From positions 1 through 64,000 of the forward strand of contig RSEH01000161.1 of assembly GCA_006503475.1 (NCBI GenBank): a stretch of 64,000 nt of DNA, in the 5' to 3' direction. This DNA is from Stentor roeselii. Its lineage: Eukaryota > Ciliophora > Heterotrichea > Heterotrichida > Stentoridae. Every line of letters begins with the position of its first letter. The stretch's first letter is position 1. The notes beneath the pieces were generated by a model. The model was not told the origin of the DNA. It saw nothing but the letters and a program-made list of their open reading frames with translations, and ran no database searches. Made by a program: the position numbers and the translations under genes. This document shows positions 48,242 to 56,654 of the stretch, piece by piece.

Positions 48242-49041
48242 TTATTACTCTTTAATACAAAGACGTCTTTAGGAAAACCCGCGTTTCTTATTCTTATCTT
48301 CGGATGGTCTCGACTTGACAAAGAAAATACTTTGTCGTTGCTGATTAAAGACTTCTTTAAGAAATGATCGTTTCTTGGGGACTGAAGAGGATTTTCAGTC
48401 GAAAAAGATGAGTCAAAAGCTGTGAACTTTGAAGCTGATGACGGTTCACTCATCTTGAAACTGCCGATACTTTCGTTTTTAGACCCAAGACCACTTCCAC
48501 AATTTTTCACTTTTTGATGTTTTTTCAATTCTCGACTTAAATCACTTAAATATCGAAGTTTTTCATCTTCACCGCTGAAAGTCGGAGTTTTTACTGAAAG
48601 TCCTTCAAAAACCCTTTCATTATCTTGACTCTCGAAAAAAAGGTCGTTTTTATCACAAATAGCTAAAGTACTTGAATTCATTGCTTCTAAAACTTCAGCT
48701 TTTTTCGATCTGGTCGGTTTTGAGTCACTTTTTAGTCCAAGTCTTCCTGTTCTTTGAGAAATTATTTGAATTCCGTTGTTGCTGAGTGAACTGTGGCCTG
48801 GCAATGGAGGAAGAAGACGATTTTGGTTCATTTTTTTGTTTGGATGAAGATTTTTTGAGTGGTTCGAAAAATTTCGTTCGTTTTTTACGTCGGAATGATT
48901 CACTTTTCGAAAAGGTGTCTGGTAGGACTGAGCTGACTTCGGCTGAAATGTTATCATCGGGTCGAATGATGGGTCTTTGAAAGGCGCTTTGAATTGGTCA
49001 CGCTTTGTGAACTTCAGTTCCCACTTTTTTAGATCGTTCAT
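48238..49041 (-). CDS. Basic, probably disordered protein, 267 aa
   Basis: I do not recognise this protein. It is rich in Ser, Lys, Asn and Pro and has little predicted structure. It has short segments such as TFQPKSAQSYQTPFRK and a possible helix near residue 180 (KLRYLSDLSRELKKHQK). The 3' end overlaps the stop of the third guanylate cyclase by 4 bp, so the two transcripts must overlap in their tails. A cytoskeletal or scaffold role is possible but not supported by any motif. Confidence 0.72.
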   Translation of the reverse strand: MNDLKKWELKFTKRDQFKAPFKDPSFDPMITFQPKSAQSYQTPFRKVNHSDVKNERNFSNHSKNLHPNKKMNQNRLLPPLPGHSSLSNNGIQIISQRTGRLGLKSDSKPTRSKKAEVLEAMNSSTLAICDKNDLFFESQDNERVFEGLSVKTPTFSGEDEKLRYLSDLSRELKKHQKVKNCGSGLGSKNESIGSFKMSEPSSASKFTAFDSSFSTENPLQSPRNDHFLKKSLISNDKVFSLSSRDHPKIRIRNAGFPKDVFVLKSNN

Positions 49042-49075
49042 TGATTATGATTATTGGCTATCTGGATATTTATTA

Positions 49076-49306
49076 TTAGGCATTGTGTCTTGGTTGACGA
49101 CGGGAACCTGCCTTGGATTTTATTGCGTAACGGATGTGGGTGTATTCAACAGCTTTTTTCCTATCAATATATCCTCTAAGAACATTTTGCAATAAAACTA
49201 CCTGTTCAGCATCATACTTTTTAGTCTTAAGCAAGTTTGCTTCAGACTTACAAGAAATACTATCATTAGACATGCAACAACTCAAGCATCCAATAGAATT
49301 TCCCAT
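49076..49306 (-). CDS. Small IQ-motif protein, probably N-myristoylated
   Basis: This 76-residue protein begins MGNSIGCLSCCMS, a good N-myristoylation signal followed by three cysteines suited to palmitoylation. Residues about 39-50 (LQNVLRGYIDRKK) fit the IQ motif that binds calmodulin or related EF-hand proteins without calcium. The C-terminus is basic. I infer a membrane-anchored calmodulin-binding peptide. It sits between the basic protein gene and the Cache-domain gene, all on the same strand. Confidence 0.7.
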   Translation of the reverse strand: MGNSIGCLSCCMSNDSISCKSEANLLKTKKYDAEQVVLLQNVLRGYIDRKKAVEYTHIRYAIKSKAGSRRQPRHNA

Positions 49307-49317
49307 GTTTACCTTTA

Positions 49318-50850
49318 TTATTCAGTTATTTGTTGACTCCTTAAAAAATCTTTTTTTTTCAGTCCTTTTGGAATTTTTTCTAAAGATTCTTTCCACTCAA
49401 TCCTTTTGTTATCAAATGAGTTCAAAGGATAGCTCTTGCATTTCCAGTTATAATAAATCATCTTGTCACTAGGACGAGTCGATCCCCATTCAAAATGGCT
49501 GAACTCTTTTTCTTTATTGCTCAGAAACTCAAAGCGCTGATTGATAGTCTCTGAAATCCACTCAAAAAGTCCTGAACCAGAAAATTCTCTTTGATGATAA
49601 CTTAAAAATATTGTCGGGAATGCCGCTCGACTTGAAATAATCTTGAAACTTGATAAAAGGTACATGAAAATTTTTATAGTTGAATTTAAAAACCATCTGG
49701 TTAAGAAGAAGGTTAGGATAAATGTCAGGAAAAGGAGAGAAATTATCAGGTACAAGATTAGGGAGAAGATTTTGTCAAAGTTTTCTGTGAAAATATGGAA
49801 TGGCTCGTATATTTCGCTTTTTTGTATAAAGACGAGCATCATATGACTGATTGTGGAGTCGTTGAAGGGTTTTATTGAATATTTCATTATTAGATAGTCG
49901 GTGTTTGATCGGGTGAATTCTATGATTTTTTCATCTTCGCTGTTTGAGATTTTTAGCCAGAGTTCTTTGGATATTCCTGTTTTATCTTGCTGGTATAAGC
50001 GGAGTGGTGAGTCAAGAATGATTCCCCATGAATCAGGAGCATTTAAGATCATACCGCCAGATGTGACTAATAGAATGTATCCTTTATCCAAAATCTTGAT
50101 GTTAGAGAGCAGCTCAGTAAGTGTCTGAATAGTGACATCACAAGCAGAAACTCCAAAAAACTCTCCTTTTTCATCTAATATTGAAACAGAAATGGTAATT
50201 ACAACAACTCCAGTAGAAAAATCAAAATAAGGTTCAGTAATATAAGGATGGTAAATCAAATCCTTCGCCTTATAATACCATTCCCTAACCTTGGGGGTGT
50301 AATCAAGGTCAGAAGTGTATTCTGCAGGATAATAATGAATCAATTCATCAATTTCAAAAGCTGAATAAATATACAAATAGTTTTCACTTCTAATGATAGG
50401 AAGAATTTGATCCATTTCAGCCTGTTTTCGCATCAGAGCTTCTCCTTCATCAGAAATTGTTTTAGGACTCATAAAACAACCAGTTGAGTAATCACTTGGT
50501 TTGTCTTTAAATAATGAATGGGGTTTCGGTTTTGGAGCTATTGTCGGAGGAACATTCGTCTCGAACCCTAAAATCAAACGATTTATGTCACGATAGTGTT
50601 CAATGAAACTAACCTTGTTTTTTAAATATTCTGTTATGAAATCTTTGTGGTTCGAGGCTAAAATCTTTGCATGCGTTAGCTCTTTGTCGTAAAGTATTTT
50701 TGAGTAGCTTTCTTTGAACTCTGATTGGAGATATATCAATAGGTAGTTTACTTGGATTGTAAAAACTGTACACAATAGGATTGTTAGAGGCAAAAGACAA
50801 ATTTTTACTTGTGAATTAAGTGACCAGTCATTGAATTTACATTTGACCAT
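49318..50850 (-). CDS. Cache-domain membrane protein
   Basis: This 510-residue protein has a first membrane helix at about 17-38, a large extracellular part, a second helix at about 367-390 and a 115-residue cytosolic tail. The extracellular part contains a double-Cache pattern: VREWYYKAKDL, then YITEPYFDFSTGVVVITIS, ILDEKGEFFGVSACDVTI and KGYILLVTSGG. Cache domains sense small ligands such as amino acids in bacterial chemoreceptors and in eukaryotic calcium-channel subunits. The tail has no kinase, cyclase or HAMP domain that I can see, so signal output is unknown. Its closeness to the cyclase cluster is suggestive only. Confidence 0.82.
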   Translation of the reverse strand: MVKCKFNDWSLNSQVKICLLPLTILLCTVFTIQVNYLLIYLQSEFKESYSKILYDKELTHAKILASNHKDFITEYLKNKVSFIEHYRDINRLILGFETNVPPTIAPKPKPHSLFKDKPSDYSTGCFMSPKTISDEGEALMRKQAEMDQILPIIRSENYLYIYSAFEIDELIHYYPAEYTSDLDYTPKVREWYYKAKDLIYHPYITEPYFDFSTGVVVITISVSILDEKGEFFGVSACDVTIQTLTELLSNIKILDKGYILLVTSGGMILNAPDSWGIILDSPLRLYQQDKTGISKELWLKISNSEDEKIIEFTRSNTDYLIMKYSIKPFNDSTISHMMLVFIQKSEIYEPFHIFTENFDKIFSLILYLIISLLFLTFILTFFLTRWFLNSTIKIFMYLLSSFKIISSRAAFPTIFLSYHQREFSGSGLFEWISETINQRFEFLSNKEKEFSHFEWGSTRPSDKMIYYNWKCKSYPLNSFDNKRIEWKESLEKIPKGLKKKDFLRSQQITE

Positions 50851-51431
50851 TAGTTGAATAATAATACCTAAGATTCATTCGAAATATGATGCCTACAAGG
50901 TGTAAATTTTATATTTAAGTGTTTTGGAAAAGTCTAGATTTAGTTTGTAAAGTTCTAAATAAAAAATCGTCAGTTCTAATTTAATTATCACTTAAGTCTT
51001 TTCAAGAAATACTATTTCTCATAATGGAAAATCAAGTATTTTAAATCAATATTTAACAAATTTAGATAATCCTTAATAATATTTGGAATTCATGCAAATC
51101 TAAAAGAATATGAAATAAACTGATGTCAAAGATGTGCAAACCTTTATAAGATCTTCTTCAGTTTAAATCACCAAGATTTGTAAACTCACATAATAGTTTT
51201 CCTGCCTTAAAACACAAATCACTCAACAACCTTATGAAAAAATATTAAAAAACTATAAACTCTAATGAAATTCCTTCTTTTATTATTAATCTTATCACAA
51301 TTATTATATTTGTAAACTCACATAATAGTTTTCCTGCCTTAAACAAAAATTACTCAACAACCTTATGAAAATATATTAAAAAACCATAAACTCTAATGAA
51401 AATCATTCTTTTATCATTAATCTTATCACAG
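50851..51431. other. Spacer with tandem duplication
   Basis: This spacer lies upstream of the Cache gene and downstream of a coiled-coil gene (both minus strand). Its left part is AT-rich without notable features, and its right part consists of a 133-bp tandem duplication described separately. Confidence 0.55.
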
Positions 51432-51437
51432 CTATTT
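51177..51437. repeat. Two-copy 133-bp tandem duplication
   Basis: Units begin at 51177 and 51310 with TTTGTAAACTCACATAATAG. They remain clearly alignable for about 128 bp, through ACTCAACAACCTTATGAAAA, AAACTCTAATGAAA and TTAATCTTATCACA, with scattered substitutions and small length changes. The second unit runs into the stop codon of the coiled-coil gene at 51432, so the duplication took in the region just downstream of that gene. Confidence 0.9.
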
Positions 51438-52073
51438 TTTAAAAATAAGACTTTTAAGTTTTCCCATCCCTTCTCTATTCTTTATCTTCGGACTCGGAAT
51501 TCCAGAACTATTCTTGTAATCTTTATAAGTATGTCTTTTCGCAAGTTTTCTCTCTGTAAAGTAAGGCCTTAATATCTCCTGTTCTTTAATATCAGATAAT
51601 TTTTTATACTCAATTTCCCTGAAAATCCCCTCAAACCTCATAATTTTTTCCTGATGATTTTCAAGAAGATTCTCAATTTTTTCAATTTTTTTTGAGTTTC
51701 TTTCAGAAACTTTTTCCAAAATTTTGATTTTTTCAGATTTTTTTTCAGATTCTTTTTCCTTTTTCAGAACCTTTTTTTGGAGTTTTAGAAAAGACTGCTT
51801 CAAATCTCTTATTTCTTTAAAAAAATCGAAAATACAATCAGGAGAATTTCTTGAGTCTGTGTTGATTGTTTCGTCGTTGAAGATGTTTATGTTTGAAACC
51901 GAATCTCGAGACTCTTGTTTGATGCTTGAAGGGTTGTAGTTTATTTTGATTGATGATCTGTTCTTGTGAAGGAGTTCATATTGACTGAAGTTTAGGTCGA
52001 TTGTGCTGATATTTTTGTAAAACCCGTTTTTGCGCCCTGAGAAGTCTTCGAATTTAAGTGATTCGTCATCCAT
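51432..52073 (-). CDS. Coiled-coil protein, 213 aa
   Basis: The N-terminal 85 residues are Ser/Asn-rich and probably disordered. Residues about 85-160 form a Lys/Glu coiled coil (KKVLKKEKESEKKSEKIK), and the basic C-terminus contains IPSPKIKNREGMGKL. I recognise no family. The 3' end lies inside the second copy of a 133-bp tandem duplication. Confidence 0.7.
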   Translation of the reverse strand: MDDESLKFEDFSGRKNGFYKNISTIDLNFSQYELLHKNRSSIKINYNPSSIKQESRDSVSNINIFNDETINTDSRNSPDCIFDFFKEIRDLKQSFLKLQKKVLKKEKESEKKSEKIKILEKVSERNSKKIEKIENLLENHQEKIMRFEGIFREIEYKKLSDIKEQEILRPYFTERKLAKRHTYKDYKNSSGIPSPKIKNREGMGKLKSLIFKK

Positions 52074-52576
52074 ATTATAAGGGCAGGGAATTATCTGAAA
52101 TTTCTTAGTTGAAATGATGTGAAGTGTCTGGAATATTTTTTTTTATAAAATGAATCTTGGGTTAGGTTCAAACTTTTAATTTTTTTGTGTTGAGCTAATA
52201 TTTGTAATGGTTTATGAAGTTTTCTTAAGGACTTTCAATAAATTCTAAAGTTGCATTCCATTTGCAACTTTAATGAAACTTTTCTATATTTTTTCCTAGC
52301 AATTATTTTAAGCTTGATTAATCCCTAGTTAATAGTCTCTATATACAATCAGATAAAGATTCTTTCCCTAATATTTATATTATTTACTTAAAATCCTCAT
52401 GCATCATAAAATTTTTTCCTTATTCCTTAACCTAATCCCTAAATTTAACAATCCTAAGCTATACCCACAAAAATCCCCATTAAAATATCCCAGCATAATT
52501 CCAAACCCAATACCCCTAGAAACCCTCAAAAATTAATTAAAGTCCTTCAATAAACCTCAATCCTAAATATTACATC
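52074..52576. other. Spacer between two minus-strand genes
   Basis: This 503-bp AT-rich region is G+T-biased on the plus strand at its left and extremely G-poor (about 1-4 G per 60 bp) at its right, with a switch near 52300. No gene or RNA is visible. It holds the promoter of the coiled-coil gene and the tail of the next gene. Confidence 0.55.
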
Positions 52577-54283
52577 CTACCCTCTAGCCTTCAAGCTAAG
52601 TACTTCCTGATACAAATTATTCTTTTCCTCTAAAAGTTTATCAACCTGTGCCTTAAGCCGATGATTTTCCATTTTAAAATCCGATTCAAAAGGTGCGATC
52701 TGAGGTTTTCCAGCGCGATTAATTCCAAGTTTTTCCTTAAGTTCTCTATTTTCATTAGAAAGGCTGACATTATCCTGATAGCTTTTCTGTTGAAGGTTTT
52801 TGAGATGTAATTTCAATGTTCTAATTTCATCATCTCTTTGTTTTATCTCCCTTTGAAGCGAGTTGATTTTTTCCTCACTATTGACGAGCATGGTTTCAAT
52901 GTCAATCATGATATCCTGGTCTTCCTGAGGTAAAAAGTGTTTACTAGTCTGCAAGTTCTGATAATAAGCGGCTTTTGTGAGTTTAGTGCCTCCATAAAGA
53001 CCGTATCTTGTGTTTCCAGGGTCGTTCAGTTCTTTAATAGCGAGAAACCCTTGCTCAAGCATTTTGACTGTCTTGTCCGAGTACTTCTTCTGTTGAACTA
53101 GTTCAAGTTTACTTTTGTTCAACAGTTGAAGATAGGAAAAAAGGTCCTCGATTGCTTGTTTGAACTTAGAATGGATTTCTGCAACTACTTTTACTTGCTC
53201 ACTTGCTTCTCTTTTGAAGATTATCTCGATTTCTTTTATCATTCCACTGAATAGTTCTAGTTTTGGTCGAAGAATACTCTCGACTGCGTCTGTTTGGAAC
53301 TTTTTTACTGCGTCGGTTAAAGCGTCTTCTTCGGTTTCGTATTCTTCATTCGCTTTTTCATCTAAGGCTATTAACAGGTTTTTCACTCTTTCAACGCATT
53401 GGTCCATTGTCTCGGTTGAACTCACTTTTGGGTTGATACCTGAAAAAGTGTCTTTGTAGGACATTGGCTTTTTGGATTTTTTGGAATTGTAGAGGTTTTC
53501 GAGGTTCTCGAATAGGTTACGCATTATTATTGGAGTGCAGTCTTGCTTTTCTTCTTTTTCTGGAGAGTTTAGATGACGAAGTTTATATATCTCTGAAAGT
53601 TTAAAGCTCGATATATCCTTATTTCCTGCCCTCACAGTACTAATTGCTGATGAAATCTGATTAGTATTATAAAATTGCTGCCTAGTCTTCGAGTACAACG
53701 GAGTACTAGTTGACTTATTCATAATCTGTGCAGATTTAAAATTACTTAACTTCGGCTTGCTAGAACTGAAACTTTTCCCTTCAGTTGTCTCTGGAGAAGT
53801 AATCATTTCATTTGTACTCATATAACTAAGCCATTCAAGTTCAAAACTCGTAAAAATTTTATGGTTTTTATGCCAATTCGGAAAAAGATTACTGATTAAA
53901 TCAACGAATTTCTTCATAGAAACAAACTTGTGCTCTGTTCCAAGTGTTTTCCATTCTTTAAACATCCGTTTTTTTTCCACATTTGAAAATTTCTGAATTT
54001 CTGGAAACAAAACGTCTTCTTTGCAAGATCCGTAAACGGCTTGCATGTTTAGAGCCATGAGAGAACTCTTTTGTGCGTCACTTATAAAGAGAGGTTTTTC
54101 ATTCTCAAGGAAAAATTTAGCGGCCATGTACTGTTTTTCTATTGGCCAGTTCTTGATGTCTGACGAAAATTCACTCATTTGATTATTACCATATAAATGG
54201 TTATAAAAACCAAATGATGAAAAGGGAGTCTTGATCCATGAATCACTTAACTCTCTTCTTGCCCTCCTCTGATTTATATTCAT
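52577..54283 (-). CDS. Hypothetical coiled-coil protein, 568 aa
   Basis: The N-terminal 180 residues look globular, with segments such as NWPIEKQYMAAKFFLENEKP and FPNWHKNHKIFTSFELEWLS. A Ser/Lys-rich linker follows. Residues about 290-420 are predicted helical (KKFQTDAVESILRPKLELFSG), and the last 90 residues form a coiled coil. I do not recognise the family. The start lies 40 bp from the divergent gene at 54324, so they share a very short promoter. Confidence 0.78.
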   Translation of the reverse strand: MNINQRRARRELSDSWIKTPFSSFGFYNHLYGNNQMSEFSSDIKNWPIEKQYMAAKFFLENEKPLFISDAQKSSLMALNMQAVYGSCKEDVLFPEIQKFSNVEKKRMFKEWKTLGTEHKFVSMKKFVDLISNLFPNWHKNHKIFTSFELEWLSYMSTNEMITSPETTEGKSFSSSKPKLSNFKSAQIMNKSTSTPLYSKTRQQFYNTNQISSAISTVRAGNKDISSFKLSEIYKLRHLNSPEKEEKQDCTPIIMRNLFENLENLYNSKKSKKPMSYKDTFSGINPKVSSTETMDQCVERVKNLLIALDEKANEEYETEEDALTDAVKKFQTDAVESILRPKLELFSGMIKEIEIIFKREASEQVKVVAEIHSKFKQAIEDLFSYLQLLNKSKLELVQQKKYSDKTVKMLEQGFLAIKELNDPGNTRYGLYGGTKLTKAAYYQNLQTSKHFLPQEDQDIMIDIETMLVNSEEKINSLQREIKQRDDEIRTLKLHLKNLQQKSYQDNVSLSNENRELKEKLGINRAGKPQIAPFESDFKMENHRLKAQVDKLLEEKNNLYQEVLSLKARG

Positions 54284-54323
54284 ACCAGATTCACTTATCT
54301 ATCCCTCTCCACATATAAACCTA

Positions 54324-56639
54324 ATGAGTACCTCAAAGCTAAGGTCCATCAGTACAAATTCCCGTCTAAAAATTAACTCAAAACTGGACACGTCTGCTGT
54401 CCTGTCCAACGTCCACTCATCACTCGTGGGCTCATCCGTGAATTCTTTATCAAGATCTCGTGAAAAGCTGCCAATCAAACTTCCAAGACTGGCGCCTTCA
54501 AGCCGAGGAAGTAGTGTCGACACTTCCATAACCCAAGACTTAAGCGAAGACTCAATATCTTCTCTAAAGCAGAAGCTTTCAGACGAATGGGAAAAAAAAT
54601 CCGTGCCTGTTTCTTTACAAAAAATAGTCGCTGATAAGATCTGGACTCTTCCAAGACATAAAGCAGTTGCTGTCGCTTCTCGAGAACTTGAAGACTTGAA
54701 AAAGAACCGCTCTGCAATGATGACCGCAATCAGGGCAGTCACGGCGAGGGAAGAAAGCTTGAAAAGCATTTTTGAAATGGAAAATTTTTTGAAGCAGGTC
54801 CCGAATTGGGAGAAACTTAAAGATGTGCAGTTGGAATGTGCTGAACTTTTACATGCTCATCGCATTTTAAGTATCAATGCTGTGGAAAGTATTGAAAAGT
54901 GGAGAGAAGTTATTAGTTTCAGTGCACTTGTTAATAATGAAACTGGAAGTATTCATATTCCTTTTGTTTGGGAGGAGAGTAATTATTTGGTCAAGATGAG
55001 AAATGATTTGGATTTTTTGGTTAATTCGGAATTTAGAAAAGTTTTTCATTTTGATAAAAATGACCCTTTGCTTATTAAACCTTCTGTTCCTTCTATTAAG
55101 ATTAAGGAGAAGAAAATTGATAGCAATTATTTTATTCAGCATGGGCAGGTAGTAGTATCTCTCCCTTCATCACTCCGTCTAAAAGTAGACCTATCCGAAG
55201 AACTAATCGCCCGTGAACTAAAATTCGAAAACTCTCTAGAGCCAAAGCACCTGGAGGAGCTTTCCAACGTAATCTACGAAGAGCTCTGCGAAGAAGAAGT
55301 GACAAACGACGCAATTCTTTATTTCGGAAACAACAAAAGTGAAGTATTGAACCCTTTATCAGAAGCCCTTGCAGACGATCTTCTAAAAACTCTCCTTCAA
55401 GACGTGGTCAAAGATTCAAAAAACGAGCTAAACTCCATTCAAAATGAAAGTCTCGCCAAAGACCTGACAGAAAAACTAATCGAAAAAGAAATCGATTCAG
55501 TTTTAAAAGAAATCGCGATTTCCGAGCTAAAATCTCAAGAAAAGTCAAAAAAAGACCAGGCCCTCAAAGCCCAACGTCTTAAAGAAGAAAATGAAAACAT
55601 AGCCCGAAGCATTTACAATGATTTATTCAGTTCTCTTCTGGAAAACATGACAAGTGAAATTTTCTCTCAGATTTCCTTGGAAAAGAAAGAAGGAGAAGAT
55701 AAGGCAAAAGCAGCGAAAACTCAAAAAGACAATCAAATAATCGCTGAACGAATCATGACATCTTACATTGAAGAAGAAGTAAAAAAAGCTGTTGATGAAA
55801 TAGGTCAGGGTGTAAAAGACCAGCAAGTTGCTAAAAAATCATCAGAGCAACTTTATGAATCTTTGATTCTTCAACTTTTAACAGAAACCGCTTCCGAGGT
55901 TTTAAACGATCAAAAATCCCAAAAAGCTGCATTAAAATCAAAAGCGTTAAATGACCTCTCTGAGCAGATTTTCGCTTCTTTAGTCCTGGAGCTAGACCCA
56001 GACATTCAAGAGGTCTGTCAAAGTGCCTTTGACTACGAACTCCAGCTTTACTCAGACCGTTCAGAACTCATTGAAAACGTAGGTCTGGGTTTTTTAAAAG
56101 ATGACTGGGAAGACTCTTCCTTTTCCTTTAAAAAAATCAACACTCCTGAACTAGTCACTGACAAGTTAGTCCAAGAGTACTTCCCGAAGATCCCAGATGA
56201 GGAAAAATGCGTCACGGCCGATGAAGAAGTCCTTGATTCCGAGACCAGAGAACTGGAAGCTCAGTGGTTTTGGGGACTGAAAGGAAATGTCATTGTTGGA
56301 TTGTTGGTCTTTTCAGTGGACTTCGATAGAAATGACGTAAGGGTGATTAATGTGCATCATATCACTTGTCTTAACTGGAAGTTTTACCAGGTCTTCATTG
56401 AGCAGGCCGCGCAGTTCATTTGGGACTCGGACCATTGCCAGGAGCTGAGAGTTAATCTTTATGTTTCTGGAAGTCCTGAGATACCGACTCATATTAAAAA
56501 AGTTTTTAACACCCTACAGTTCAGGTGGAAGACTAACTTGGAAAAGGAGGAAGAAGAACTTTCTGTTGTAGTGATGGGAAAAATGAGACCTCAGATAAAA
56601 TTACAGAGTCCTAAGAAAAAACAACTGAGGAGAAAATAG
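54324..56639 (+). CDS. Large helical protein with possible GNAT-like C-terminal domain
   Basis: This 771-residue protein has a Ser-rich N-terminus, a helical region (about 90-250), and a long Glu/Lys/Gln helical stretch (about 280-560) with repeated patterns of the form EExARxIYxDLFSSLL and ESLILQLLTETASEVL. Residues about 625-760 look globular and mix strands and helices (GNVIVGLLVFSVDFD, VRVINVHHITCLNW, HIKKVFNTLQFRWKTN), in an order that recalls an N-acetyltransferase fold, but the acetyl-CoA loop is not clear. I cannot assign a family. Similar layouts occur in large ciliary proteins. Confidence 0.8.
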   Translation: MSTSKLRSISTNSRLKINSKLDTSAVLSNVHSSLVGSSVNSLSRSREKLPIKLPRLAPSSRGSSVDTSITQDLSEDSISSLKQKLSDEWEKKSVPVSLQKIVADKIWTLPRHKAVAVASRELEDLKKNRSAMMTAIRAVTAREESLKSIFEMENFLKQVPNWEKLKDVQLECAELLHAHRILSINAVESIEKWREVISFSALVNNETGSIHIPFVWEESNYLVKMRNDLDFLVNSEFRKVFHFDKNDPLLIKPSVPSIKIKEKKIDSNYFIQHGQVVVSLPSSLRLKVDLSEELIARELKFENSLEPKHLEELSNVIYEELCEEEVTNDAILYFGNNKSEVLNPLSEALADDLLKTLLQDVVKDSKNELNSIQNESLAKDLTEKLIEKEIDSVLKEIAISELKSQEKSKKDQALKAQRLKEENENIARSIYNDLFSSLLENMTSEIFSQISLEKKEGEDKAKAAKTQKDNQIIAERIMTSYIEEEVKKAVDEIGQGVKDQQVAKKSSEQLYESLILQLLTETASEVLNDQKSQKAALKSKALNDLSEQIFASLVLELDPDIQEVCQSAFDYELQLYSDRSELIENVGLGFLKDDWEDSSFSFKKINTPELVTDKLVQEYFPKIPDEEKCVTADEEVLDSETRELEAQWFWGLKGNVIVGLLVFSVDFDRNDVRVINVHHITCLNWKFYQVFIEQAAQFIWDSDHCQELRVNLYVSGSPEIPTHIKKVFNTLQFRWKTNLEKEEEELSVVVMGKMRPQIKLQSPKKKQLRRK

Positions 56640-56654
56640 TGTATTTAGAATTAA

